Origin: Streptomyces seoulensis
GTDB taxonomy: Bacteria > Actinomycetota > Actinomycetes > Streptomycetales > Streptomycetaceae
Reading direction: 5' to 3'
Assembly (NCBI RefSeq): GCF_022846655.1
Contig: NZ_AP025667.1
Coordinates: forward strand, 3,261,001-3,325,000
DNA length: 64,000 bases
How positions within the stretch are numbered: the stretch's first letter is position 1; each line of letters opens with the position of its first letter. Of the stretch, positions 17,801 to 25,350 are shown piece after piece. Below the pieces are notes generated by a model, which was not told where the DNA came from, did no database searches, and saw only the letters and a program-made list of their open reading frames with translations. The position numbers and the translations under genes were made by a program.

Positions 17801-19281
17801 ATGCCCGACCAGTCCAGAGCGCCGACCTGGCGCTCGATCTCTTCGCGTAGTTCATCGGTGTAGCGCGCGTACAGCTCCTGCAACGTCCGGTACGAAGCGG
17901 TACGTGCGGAGGGCGAGAGGCGGCTGAAGACCGACAGATGCAACGGAGTCCGCAACAGCTCCAGTGTCACCGGTCCCAGGCCTTCGGGATTCGTCCCGCT
18001 GGCGGACAGAACAGCCCGCACCTGTTCCAGATCCAGAACGCTGAGGGGAAATCGAGCTGTCCGGGCGGAGTCGGCGACCAGACGGGACAGCCTCCGGTCG
18101 TTGTCGATATCGACGGTGCGGGCTACCAGGAGCACCTTGACGTTCGGGGCAACGACCAGCTGCGCGAGTACGTCCTCGACGGCCTCGTAAGCATCCGACA
18201 TCCTGCCGTTGTAGGTACTGACCGCATCCAGTTGGTCAATCACCAACAGCGCCGGGTCTCCGTCCGCGACCCCGGCCAGCAGCACCGCCGGTGAGTCCGG
18301 CAGGGTCATCTTCGTTCCCAGCTCCTTGGCCGTCTGCACGCCCGCGTCGGCACCGTCCATCCGCACCGCGGCCGCCGGCCATCCCTGCTCGCTCAGCCGG
18401 ACCAGGACATCAGTGACAACCGCCGACTTACCCAGGCCAGCCCCGCCCTCGCAGACCATAATCTGCGGCCCGCCCTCAGCCACCAGGCGTTCGTACAACT
18501 GCTCCACGTGCGGACGGGCGGCCATCCCGAACACAGGCCTGTCCCGCCGCACACGCCGCACGAAGCGCTCGACGGTACCGGCCAGCATTGTGAGCGTTCC
18601 GGTGTCACCGGCCAGCAGGCGTGGGCGTACTCCCGGCACGGTCAAAAGGTGGCTCCGGATCTGGGAGCCGGTGAGGCGCTGGTGCAGGTGCTCGTCGAGA
18701 TAGCCGCTCAGCTGCTTGACGATCACTTCCGGATCGCCGACGAACAGCAGCTCATACTCGGAGACCACCAGGCGGCGCAGTGCCTCCGGTGAGTAGTGCT
18801 CCACGTGTACGGCCTGCAGATACCGCCAGCCAACCTCCCGGTTGACCGGCACAACGTTCACAGACCAGTTCCCGAGCACCTGTACGAACTGGGGAGCCTG
18901 AGCCTTGGTGATGATGCCCTCGAACTCGGCGAGTGTGTCGGCGGCCCTGGCACGCTGGGCAAGATCGTGCAGTTCAGGGGCCCCTGTGGATAGCACGAGG
19001 CGCACCTTCTTGCCCTCCGCAAGATGCCCCGTGACCGCCTTAAGGATCTTCCCCGCAGCGTCCAGGGTCCACGGCCCCTTCGAGGGAACGTCCTTCACCT
19101 GCTCGCACCACGTGCCGTCGTCCGCCTCAAGCTCGAACTCGATCCCGGCACCCGCCGGTCCCGGGGGCTCCAGGCGAATCCGCGACGCCCGCCCCCTCAG
19201 CAGCTCCGCCACCCTCAATGCGGTCCACCAGTCCTCGTACCGGTTACCCGCCTTGTCCGCAGCCCCGCCCGCCAGCCCCAC
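14860..19281 (-). CDS. nuclease-STAND NTPase, candidate Avs-type antiphage protein
   Basis: This 1,473-residue protein has three parts. Residues 1-100 resemble the Cap4/DUF4297 dsDNA endonuclease domain: GNRYEDWWTA with Glu16, an acidic strand IEFELEADD, then EQVKDV with Gln61 and Lys63 as a QxK variant of the PD-(D/E)XK site. Residues 250-600 form a STAND ATPase with Walker A GGAGLGKS (279-286) and Walker B ALLVIDQLD (344-352). The remaining 850 residues are helical, with HEAT-like repeats such as VRVCAAQAVLALM and VRKNASQGMRQAF, a likely sensor. Effector-STAND-repeat is the Avs architecture, where phage proteins trigger oligomerisation and nuclease activity. GAGGGG precedes the GTG start. 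Function is inferred. Confidence 0.78.
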   Translation of the reverse strand: MGLAGGAADKAGNRYEDWWTALRVAELLRGRASRIRLEPPGPAGAGIEFELEADDGTWCEQVKDVPSKGPWTLDAAGKILKAVTGHLAEGKKVRLVLSTGAPELHDLAQRARAADTLAEFEGIITKAQAPQFVQVLGNWSVNVVPVNREVGWRYLQAVHVEHYSPEALRRLVVSEYELLFVGDPEVIVKQLSGYLDEHLHQRLTGSQIRSHLLTVPGVRPRLLAGDTGTLTMLAGTVERFVRRVRRDRPVFGMAARPHVEQLYERLVAEGGPQIMVCEGGAGLGKSAVVTDVLVRLSEQGWPAAAVRMDGADAGVQTAKELGTKMTLPDSPAVLLAGVADGDPALLVIDQLDAVSTYNGRMSDAYEAVEDVLAQLVVAPNVKVLLVARTVDIDNDRRLSRLVADSARTARFPLSVLDLEQVRAVLSASGTNPEGLGPVTLELLRTPLHLSVFSRLSPSARTASYRTLQELYARYTDELREEIERQVGALDWSGITGTLCASMSERETLQAPLALLDGFARQHIRVLESHGVLVRDAEQIGFFHETYFDFLFARSFISTEADIHDFLAGSGQHLFRRAQTRQILEHLAGTNRDRFRATVAQLLGSDRIRSHLHDVIIAVLGQLDAALPEWQAIEPVAWGHAPVAGKVRGLLAQPQWFDAADHDQRWERWLNTPQTTDAAFRELLAVARHRPRRVVELVRPYVDTTPQWAQRLLSLIEWALTPDLVDLAVDLIENGHADEVRRPIAVNSDFWSLLYGLAETAPAPAARLVGAYLRRHLARARADGSGDPFASKHLSTHSQVAGTVLSRIAKAEPEAYVEQVLPFVIDVATAGSTDRTDAYAPGGRWGYRHVGGHSVDTALLAALDTALRSLAASYPAAAAGALQHLAASPVQELRFLACRAYTVIGQADEAISWLLTDERNLRLGWLDSPRWASRGLIEAATPHCSDETLERLTAVLLGHYTAWERRRQKGQRSAWGWAQYELLSAVSPDRRSDVVSRRLAEWERKFSGQLPSPPTAIQAEFVGSPISDHAAQRMTDVQWHRALDKYAKPRPERFWPPQGGVYELAQTLRSRAEQEPDRFTEFAFSLGSGSPAAYLCAILEAVTPHLDADRWEQLALHAHRTLGPAAAPTICRALQSAPHNFTAASLSALDSYTTDPHPEQDIRDADAEGTRTDLLTAGMNATRGQAALTVATLLSHGSEHLHALTPLVTRLANDPVLAVRVCAAQAVLALMKHDPQIALDTAEQLLNHQDANVYNASTTQRLLINTLVREPSRFAAHLARALLEPGDAAELAGQSWAVATIQGCLTPELPNSTHELNALARRGAAAVFANSIDHYPHLVPLFTDDDTDVRKNASQGMRQAFNLLPAQADELVSAFLDSDAFPDHLEHLAFALYDHTGPLPAVAINACERIVQHAGRDLGDLRTHRAADGHHLVSAVLRLYRQSPQPQRIRCLDIIDRLSQAGAYGLHAALENER

Positions 19282-19594
19282 CCAGCCTCACCCCTCGAAA
19301 GCCGCAAAGGCTCCTTTCTTTCAGGAACCCGCGTCCCGCGACCCTACCTCCACCCACCGACAATCAGACATTCAGAATATTCCTGACAAAATGTCCACCT
19401 CTCTGCTGTCCTCGGACCGCAGACACGGAAGCCACAGCCGTGGTCTCTTCGAGGACCCACTGCTCAGCTGGGGCCTTGCAGGGCATCGACGCGTCTGCTC
19501 TTCAATTGGGGGCAGCCAGGGCGGACGCCGCTCCTGACACCCGATTCGCGCAACTGGCCCAGTCCTCGTCGGAAGTCGAAGCAGAATCACCGAC
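19282..19594. other. divergent control region between the STAND and Mrr-like genes
   Basis: This 313-bp spacer is the only non-coding stretch between the two divergent nuclease genes and must contain both promoters. The AT-rich patch at 19367-19395 is the clearest feature. No small gene is recognised. Confidence 0.6.
19367..19395. promoter_or_regulatory. nested dyad, possible operator/promoter
   Basis: GACATT (19367-19372) and AATGTC (19390-19395) form an inverted repeat around a second near-palindrome, CAGAATATTCCTG. It is the AT-richest point of the divergent spacer, 86 bases from the STAND start codon, so it may bind a regulator of one or both genes. Confidence 0.45.
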
Positions 19595-20851
19595 GTGGCC
19601 GAGAACTTTGAACCCAGGCTGAACAACGACGCCCCACTCCTCACAGGCGTCAGCGACCTAGCTGACGCGTACACGCGACTCAGCGCCGCAGGCGATCCAC
19701 AACGCCGAGGGAAGGACTTCGAGCACCTACTGCAGCGAGCCTTCCAGCTCGCTCACTTCGAGGTAGAGCTCAACCCGCGGATCGCACACCCACGTCAGAC
19801 GGACTTGTCCGCCCGCTACGGAGACCATCGGTACCTCCTGGAAGCCAAGTGGCAAGCCGCGAAGGCGGACATGGACGTACTCGGCGGTCTACGCGACCGC
19901 TTGCGCCGGACCAGTGCCGCCGTAGTAGGTGTGCTCGTCAGCATCTCGGGCTTCACCCGAACCCTCGTAGAGGAAGTCAGCCGAGAGCGTCAGACACCGA
20001 TCCTTCTGATCGACCAAGAGGATCTGCTGAGCGCTCTTCGGGAGCCGACAACACTGCCCGGCCTGCTCAGAGCCAAGCAAGAGGCACTGATCACTCATGG
20101 CCAGGTGCATCTCGGCGAGTCTGCACGGGCACACGCCACAACCCGTAGGCCAGACCGCGCACTGCCAGCCAGAGACCTGCATCTCCGCGACGCCGACGGG
20201 GAGCAACACCCTTACCTAACTGTTCCGGGCGGCTTCGCCCCCGCAGTGTTCGCTACCGCCGTCACAAACGTGGACTGGTCCTTCGGTCGCGGCCGCGGCG
20301 TATGTATGGACATCCCCATCCAAGCCCGTACTGCAGACGACTTGCTACGTCTGATCCACGGCCTTGATGAACTCGGACTGGCCAGCGCACGTCCCACCTG
20401 GGCTCTCCAGCAGAACGACATCTCATGGTTTGGAATCGGCGCCGGCGAACTCATACAGGCTTTGGACGACGCCCAGCAGCGTATGGCGGAGCCGGCCGCC
20501 CCACACCACAGCGAGCAACTCGTCTACTGCGACACCGCCCTGGGCGGCCTCTACACACTGACGGCAATCATCGCTGCGGCAGAGCCGTCACCCGCCAGGC
20601 AGCAAGCGGACGAGTGCACCCCCTCGAGCAGCCAACGCAACAGAACGCCTGCTCCCCTACTGGTCTCGCAATGCCAACACTTGGACATCACGGCAATCAA
20701 GATCAGCTGGCTTGATCAACAACCAGTAGACCCGCTAGCCACCATCGTGGAACACGACTCAGTCACGGTCAGGACTTCGTCGTCGGCCTCGTCGTGCACG
20801 ATCGCTACTCCGCGAACGGCAAGCACGCCGTGCTCGAAGGCTGGCCGCTAG
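19595..20851 (+). CDS. Mrr-like PD-(D/E)XK nuclease-domain protein, C-terminus altered by repeat
   Basis: The 418-residue product has an N-terminal restriction-endonuclease-like domain. GKDFEHLLQRAF gives Glu43, RQTDLSARYG gives Asp70 and YLLEAKWQ gives Glu83-x-Lys85, the order seen in Mrr-type type IV restriction domains. Residues 220-330 form an unrecognised second domain with QLVYCDTALGGLYTL. The last 14 codons lie in the right 1.3-kb repeat, so the native C-terminus may be lost. The GTG start has only a weak ribosome-binding site. It is divergent from the STAND gene and could be its partner, a separate restriction enzyme or a regulator; no methylase gene is nearby. Confidence 0.72.
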   Translation: MAENFEPRLNNDAPLLTGVSDLADAYTRLSAAGDPQRRGKDFEHLLQRAFQLAHFEVELNPRIAHPRQTDLSARYGDHRYLLEAKWQAAKADMDVLGGLRDRLRRTSAAVVGVLVSISGFTRTLVEEVSRERQTPILLIDQEDLLSALREPTTLPGLLRAKQEALITHGQVHLGESARAHATTRRPDRALPARDLHLRDADGEQHPYLTVPGGFAPAVFATAVTNVDWSFGRGRGVCMDIPIQARTADDLLRLIHGLDELGLASARPTWALQQNDISWFGIGAGELIQALDDAQQRMAEPAAPHHSEQLVYCDTALGGLYTLTAIIAAAEPSPARQQADECTPSSSQRNRTPAPLLVSQCQHLDITAIKISWLDQQPVDPLATIVEHDSVTVRTSSSASSCTIATPRTASTPCSKAGR

Positions 20852-20994
20852 AACTTCAGGACAGCGGATTCCTGGTGTGCGCCCTAGCAGATCACCATCC
20901 CGTAACTCGCCCACCAGAGCGCTACTGGCTGGAGGCCGTGCATACCGCCCACACGTCTGACCTAGCCGTGGCAACAGTCCGGGCCAGATGGTGA
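20794..20994 (+). pseudogene. C-terminal fragment of an unknown protein at the right repeat
   Basis: This frame ends HPVTRPPERYWLEAVHTAH and VRARW, identical to the tail fused to truncated tnpC at the other repeat. Upstream of the repeat edge the frame continues as GQDFVVGLVVHDRYSANG, which reads smoothly into the repeat, so the right junction may be the original context. No complete start region is present. Family unknown. Confidence 0.4.
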
Positions 20995-21044
20995 CCAGGG
21001 TCAGCTCCACGACGGATGAGCAAAGGTAGACACTGCCGCAAGCA

Positions 21045-21083
21045 GGCCCCGCTGGCTGGTGAAGGCCAGCAGCCAGTGGGGCC
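21045..21083 (-). terminator. hairpin terminator after the AlpA-like gene (right copy)
   Basis: Mirror copy of the hairpin at 10587-10625. It follows the stop of the AlpA-like gene and faces the end of the opposing fragment at 20994. Confidence 0.7.
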
Positions 21084-21104
21084 CACTCGCTCAAACGCAG
21101 TTGC

Positions 21105-21596
21105 CTAGGCGGTCTTCCTCCGCCCTGGACTCCGATCCCACCTGGTGGCAAAGGACCGGATGGACTCAGCAGTGAAGACCGGTCCAGCAGCAGTGCGGCC
21201 AATCGGCCGCGGGAAGTCAGGATGGCTGCCATCCAACTGAGCCACCCGTTGACGAGAGACACCCAGTTCCTGAGCCGCTTCCCTGTATCCCATGAGCTGC
21301 TGTTCCTTGGGGTAGTCCCGCTCCGCGGCTGCCTGCTCAGCGGTAACCACACGCAGGTCGATCAGCCGAGGCTTGTGGCCCAGAGCAGCCTCAAGTCCCT
21401 CCACCACTGTATGAAGAGCCTTGTCCGCAGCCTCTACCAAGCCGGACGCCCTCAGGCGCCACAGAATGTAGAGACGCCGGCTGTCAGCCTCATACCTGAT
21501 GACACCAGCGAAGTGCCGATGCATCTCTTCGAACTGCTCATCCCGGAGCGCGCGAACAGCATCCGCAGTCGCAGACGCCCGCCATTCCTGTTCCAT
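21105..21596 (-). CDS. AlpA/excisionase-like DNA-binding protein (second copy)
   Basis: Identical in translation to the 163-residue gene at 10074-10565, with the same GAGGAG site and helix-turn-helix near the C-terminus. Both copies point toward the inside of the island. Identical copies imply recent duplication or active homogenisation between the repeats. It is downstream of the 66-aa gene copy and ends at the 21045-21083 hairpin. Confidence 0.75.
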   Translation of the reverse strand: MEQEWRASATADAVRALRDEQFEEMHRHFAGVIRYEADSRRLYILWRLRASGLVEAADKALHTVVEGLEAALGHKPRLIDLRVVTAEQAAAERDYPKEQQLMGYREAAQELGVSRQRVAQLDGSHPDFPRPIGRTAAGPVFTAESIRSFATRWDRSPGRRKTA

Positions 21597-21690
21597 GCTT
21601 CTCTCCTCTCCTTCCCTCTGTTTCGTTCTGTGGTGTGCGCGGATGGACAGGTACAGGGGGCCAGGCCTTCTGGCCCCCTTCCATACCTGG

Positions 21691-21891
21691 CTAGCCCTCG
21701 TACGGGAGGACCAGGCCCATATCCCGCAGCGTCGAGACCAGATCGAGCCACTCACCCGTACTGCCCGGCTCGTGATCGATCGTGGTCACGTTGCCGTCCC
21801 GGGAGAAGAACCAAGATCCCTCCGGGCTCTGCCAGCTCTTGAATCCCTGACGGTCCAGTGCCGCGAGAAGCACGTCCATCCGATTTGCCAT
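21691..21891 (-). CDS. 66-aa protein of the repeat (second copy)
   Basis: Identical in translation to the gene at 9779-9979, with the same GGAGGT site nine bases before the ATG. It lies just downstream of the second operator-like pair and upstream of the AlpA-like copy. Function unknown. Confidence 0.65.
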   Translation of the reverse strand: MANRMDVLLAALDRQGFKSWQSPEGSWFFSRDGNVTTIDHEPGSTGEWLDLVSTLRDMGLVLPYEG

Positions 21892-21909
21892 GCCAATACC
21901 ACCTCCAAA

Positions 21910-21969
21910 CCTTGCATCTGTCAAGAGATAACCTCGAGCAACCTACTAGCAACCCTTGCTTCTGGCAAG
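21910..21969 (-). promoter_or_regulatory. paired operator-like sites (right repeat)
   Basis: Reverse copies of the two 16-bp sites at 9701-9716 and 9745-9760, here at 21954-21969 and 21910-21925, in the same position relative to the 66-aa gene. Confidence 0.6.
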
Positions 21970-22128
21970 GCAACACCCCAAGGGCTTCGCTACAAAGCGG
22001 GCAGCTCGTTCTCGCACAAACATCGAGACGCCTGCTGTGGAGCCTCACGCGTCACCGGGCAGCGGAATACGAGCAGGTCAGAACCACAACAAACACTCCA
22101 CGGCATCACCACCTGCAGATAATGGACA

Positions 22129-22555
22129 GTATCTGCCCGGCATCGCACCCGGCGTGCTGTTCGACGGCGATGACATCGGGCGATGGCTGGAGCGGCAGTC
22201 CCGGCCGGGTATTTGGGCGCAGTTGTCCGCTGAGCAGCAGGAGCGGCTGTCCCTTCTGGGCGTGAAGCCTGTCGAACGGCCCGCTCCAGCCGTAGTGGCC
22301 CCGCGTTCAGTGAAAGGGCCGGGCAAGGCTCAGCAGGCGTTCCGGCGCGGCGTGGCTGCCCTCGCCCAGTACGTCGCCCGCGAAGGTCACCATCGTGTCC
22401 CCAGGATGCATGCAGAGGAGATCGCGGTGGAGGGTGAGGCTGTCCCGGTGGTCGTGAGGCTGGGGGTGTGGGTCTCCAACACCAAGGCCCGGCGGGACAA
22501 ACTCACTCAGGAGCAGCTCAACGCGCTACGGGAACTCGGACTGGACTGGGCGTAA
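22129..22555 (+). pseudogene. helicase-associated-domain helicase, C-terminal fragment
   Basis: The frame enters from the repeat and reads LPGIAPGVLFDGDDIGRWLE, then LSAEQQERLSLLGVKP, a linker, and RLGVWVSNTKARRDKLTQEQ to the end GLDWA. This is the helicase-associated repeat and C-terminus seen in large Streptomyces HA-domain helicases. Its 5' side is cut exactly at the right repeat. It is probably the tail of the same gene whose motif V-VI part is at 9073-9546; the N-terminal half and several HA repeats are missing from the window. Confidence 0.82.
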
Positions 22556-22877
22556 TCGCGTGGGTCTCCATGTGCCCATTGCCTGATGGGGTGCTTCGTC
22601 GGCAAATGGGGGGTGAGGGCTTGTCGTCTGCCGGGTCGTGTGCGTGCAACTACAGGTGGAGAAGGTCTGCGACACGGAACTCCGCCAACCGGCGGGAAGC
22701 ACCCGCTCGGCGCGTACCCATCGGCGTTGACGCCGGACAGCGGACCATCCCCGGCACACGCGGGGGCGGCCGGGGACGGCGGCCCGTGGTGGCCCCGGGT
22801 GCGTGGTGCGGGAACCTGTCCGGCCGGGCTCGATGCTCTTGCACGCCGCGGGAGGCGGGAGGTGGGAAGTGAGCGAG
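22556..22877. other. intergenic with a CRISPR-repeat-like unit
   Basis: No gene is recognised. The only notable item is a single stretch at 22742-22770 that resembles a type I-E CRISPR repeat on the minus strand. Confidence 0.4.
22742..22770 (-). other. solitary type I-E CRISPR-repeat-like sequence
   Basis: On the minus strand this reads CCCCCGCGTGTGC followed by CGGGGATGGTCCG, close to the hairpin repeats of actinobacterial type I-E arrays. No second copy occurs about 61 bp on either side and no cas genes are present, so it is not an array. Chance in GC-rich DNA is possible. Confidence 0.25.
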
Positions 22878-23606
22878 TCAGGAGAGCCAGTCGGTGTAGC
22901 GGGTTGCGGCGAGGTGAGCGTTCTCGTCGGTGAGGGCGTTGCCCTTGACGACGGAGAGCATGCCGGCGGTGGGGTCGTTCACGACGGTGCGGTTGTCGCC
23001 TTTGTGGGACAGGGTGATCCGGCCTAGCTCGTCCAGGGCGAAGATCTCTGGGCCGGCGATGTTGCGGATGCCGTTCAGCGGTGCACCGGCGGCGACCTCA
23101 GCCACCGCTGCGGCCACGTCCTTGGCGGCGATCGGCTGGATCGGGGTGGCGGGCAGGCGGACGGTGTCGGCGTCGGTGGTCCAGGACAGGACGGCGTCGA
23201 TGAACTCCATGAACTGCGTTGCCCGGACGATCGAGTAGGGGACAGGTCCGGCTGCGAGGAGGTTCTCCTGGAGCGTCTTGGCGCGGTAGTAGTCCAGCTC
23301 CGGTACCTGGTCGGTACCGACGATGGAGAGGACGACGAAGTGGCCGACTCCGCTTCTGTCCGCCGCGGTCAGGAGGTTGTCCATCGAGGTCTGGAAGAAC
23401 GTCAGGGAGGCTTCGTCGAAGGTCGGGGAGTTGGTCAGGTTGACGACGACGTCGGCTCCTGCCATCGCTTCGTCCAGTCCCTCGCCGGTGATGACATCGA
23501 TCCCGGTGGATTTGGAGTGGGGTACCGCCTCGTGCCCGGCCGCGTTCAGGTCCGCGACGACCTGTGAGCCGATCAGTCCGGTACCGCCGATGACTGCGAT
23601 CTTCAT
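22878..23606 (-). CDS. NmrA/SDR-like NAD(P)-binding protein
   Basis: The 242-residue protein starts with the dinucleotide motif VIGGTGLIGSQV (residues 5-16) and continues as an atypical short-chain dehydrogenase of the NmrA/NAD(P)H-binding group: VVVNLTNSPTF, the VVLSIVGTD strand, and DYYRAKTLQENLL with a YxxxK-like pair. The late GIRNIAGPEIFALDEL segment is usual for NAD-dependent epimerase-like proteins of this group. Such proteins act as redox sensors or reductases; no substrate is evident. It is on the same strand as the nitroreductase 117 bp upstream, so they may be co-transcribed. Confidence 0.88.
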   Translation of the reverse strand: MKIAVIGGTGLIGSQVVADLNAAGHEAVPHSKSTGIDVITGEGLDEAMAGADVVVNLTNSPTFDEASLTFFQTSMDNLLTAADRSGVGHFVVLSIVGTDQVPELDYYRAKTLQENLLAAGPVPYSIVRATQFMEFIDAVLSWTTDADTVRLPATPIQPIAAKDVAAAVAEVAAGAPLNGIRNIAGPEIFALDELGRITLSHKGDNRTVVNDPTAGMLSVVKGNALTDENAHLAATRYTDWLS

Positions 23607-23722
23607 GAGGTTCCCTTCTCAGGAATCATGCGGGTGTATACGGCATATAGGACGTGGGTGAGGGCGGCAACATGCGCCTCGCCCAGTCGGGGCGCGGTGC
23701 GGTGCGGTGCGGCGCGGCGTTG

Positions 23723-24391
23723 TCAGGTGTCGCCCATGAAGGTGACCGTTTCGCCGAGCGGGGCGCGGCCGGTGCGGGCGTCACGGGCTGTGGGGTCCTC
23801 GAACCCGATCGACATGCCGCAGAAGAGCATGAGCTCGTCCGGGGGTGACAGGACCTCGGCGACGGTCCGGTGAAATTTCGCCCACGCCATCTGGGTGCAG
23901 CTGTGCAGCCCCTCGGAGCGCAGCAGGAGCATCACGGTCTGCAGGTACATGCCGACGTCGGACCATTGCGGTCGGCCGAGGTCGCGGTCGATGTAGCAGA
24001 ACAGGGCGGCGGGTGCGCCGAAGCAGTCCCAGTTCGCCGAAGCGGCCCGCTGGCGTGCCTCGATGTCCTGGCGGGCGATGCCGAGCGCGCCGTACCGCTG
24101 CTCGCCGAAGGCGGACCGGCGCTCGCGGTAGGGGGACTTCAGCGCTTGTGGGTACTGCTCGTACTCCGGGTCGTCCCAGGGGTCGCCTGCGGCGAGGCGT
24201 TCGCCGGCGCGCTTCTTGATCTCGGCGAGGGGTGCGCCGGTCACGGCGTAGGTGTGCCAGGGCTGGAGGTTGGATGCGGAGGGCGTCCAGGCCGCGGCGG
24301 AGAGTACGCGCTCCAGCGTGTCCGCCGGGACTTCTCGATCGGTGTAGGCGCGCACCGCCCGCCGGCTCGTGACTGCCTCGTAGACGTCCAT
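23723..24391 (-). CDS. nitroreductase-family FMN oxidoreductase
   Basis: The 222-residue protein begins MDVYEAVTSRRAVRAY, where the SRR/R pattern binds the FMN phosphate in nitroreductases, followed by WTPSASNLQPWHTYAV, a second flavin-binding segment. The C-terminal part has SDVGMYLQTVMLLLRSEGL and FCGMSIGFEDP, also typical. It should reduce nitro compounds or quinones with NAD(P)H. An alternative GTG start at 24421 adds ten residues. It is divergent from an azoreductase, and the spacer holds an inverted repeat also found before the local MarR gene, so redox or electrophile induction is likely. Confidence 0.9.
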   Translation of the reverse strand: MDVYEAVTSRRAVRAYTDREVPADTLERVLSAAAWTPSASNLQPWHTYAVTGAPLAEIKKRAGERLAAGDPWDDPEYEQYPQALKSPYRERRSAFGEQRYGALGIARQDIEARQRAASANWDCFGAPAALFCYIDRDLGRPQWSDVGMYLQTVMLLLRSEGLHSCTQMAWAKFHRTVAEVLSPPDELMLFCGMSIGFEDPTARDARTGRAPLGETVTFMGDT

Positions 24392-24444
24392 GGTCGTCCC
24401 GCTCCTCGTTCCGCTCGACACCCTGCTTCCGTAGCAAGCAATAC

Positions 24445-24460
24445 GGTATCACTCGATACC
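24445..24460. promoter_or_regulatory. operator-like inverted repeat between nitroreductase and azoreductase
   Basis: GGTATCACTCGATACC is a perfect 6-bp inverted repeat with a 4-base spacer in the divergent spacer. The same GATAC/GTATC halves form the palindrome at 25871-25883 upstream of the MarR gene. Confidence 0.65.
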
Positions 24461-24537
24461 ATCTCGTGTTTAACTATCGTCGGGCACGCATCCCCACCCC
24501 GGGCTTCCCGCCCGGTCACCGCACTTTGGAGAAGGTC

Positions 24538-25188
24538 ATGGCCACGCTGCTGCACATCGACTCGTCCGTGTTTCCCGGCGAGACGTCCTCGTCCCGTTCC
24601 GTCACGGCCGCGTTCCGCGAGACCTGGGAGGAGCAGCACCCTCAGGGCACGGTGATCTACCGCGACCTGGCGGCCGACCCGGTCCCGCACATCACCGCCG
24701 CCGCCTGGTCGGCCGGATACGCCGCTCCCGGCGAGCGCACCCCGGAGCAGTCCGCCGCGTTCGCGGCGCGCGAGAAGCTCATCGAGGAACTGGAACGGGC
24801 GGACGCCATCCTGATCGGCGCCCCCATGTACAACTTCTCGATCCCGTCGACCCTCAAGGCATGGCTGGACAGCGTCCTGCTGCTCGGCCGCACCGCCGGG
24901 GAAGTACCCTCCGCGCAGGGCACGCCGGCGGTCGTGGTCGCCAGCCGCGGCGGCTCCTACGCGCCCGGCACCCCGCGTGAGAGCTTCGAGTTCGTGCAGA
25001 ACTACCTGGAGGCCACGCTCAGGGACACCCTTGGCCTGGATCTCGAGTTCATCGTCCCGGAGCTCACCATGGCCCCCCGCAACGCGGCCATGTCCGCACT
25101 CGTCCCCCTCTACGAGGCCTCTCGCGAGCGGGCCTTCGACGACGCGACCATCAAAGCCAAGGAACTCGTGGAACGTCTCGGGGCGTGA
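24538..25188 (+). CDS. FMN-dependent NADH-azoreductase / flavodoxin-fold quinone reductase
   Basis: The 216-residue product matches the AzoR/AcpD family: MATLLHIDSSVFPGETSSSR is the FMN-phosphate loop, followed by DAILIGAPMYNFSIPSTLKA and VVVASRGGSYAPGTPR, which carry the flavin- and substrate-binding loops. It should reduce quinones or azo compounds by two-electron transfer. ATG at 24538 is supported by GGAG six bases upstream, so the longer upstream frame is not used. It is divergent from a nitroreductase and followed by a convergent MarR gene with a shared operator motif. Confidence 0.92.
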   Translation: MATLLHIDSSVFPGETSSSRSVTAAFRETWEEQHPQGTVIYRDLAADPVPHITAAAWSAGYAAPGERTPEQSAAFAAREKLIEELERADAILIGAPMYNFSIPSTLKAWLDSVLLLGRTAGEVPSAQGTPAVVVASRGGSYAPGTPRESFEFVQNYLEATLRDTLGLDLEFIVPELTMAPRNAAMSALVPLYEASRERAFDDATIKAKELVERLGA

Positions 25189-25350
25189 CGCCCTGGCCGT
25201 ACAGGCCGTAGGGGCCCGTGTGTCACCCCGGGGCGCAGCCCCGCAGGGTGTCCACGGCGGCAGCCCCGGAAACCGGGTCCCTCACAGGCGTCACCGGAAG
25301 GCGGGTGCTCCGGACGGCCGGGCCGCCCGCGCGGGTGTGCGGGCGTACTC

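Larger units (their letters stand above)
20808..22128. repeat. right copy of 1,321-bp inverted repeat
   Basis: Reverse-orientation copy of 9542-10862; coordinates in the two copies sum to 31,670. It carries the same two genes, operator-like pair and terminator. Its inner edge cuts into the 3' end of the Mrr-like gene and its outer edge abuts a helicase fragment. Confidence 0.95.

Noticed and set aside
22742..22770. Possible CRISPR array
   Set aside because: Only one repeat-like unit is present, with no evenly spaced copies and no cas genes.
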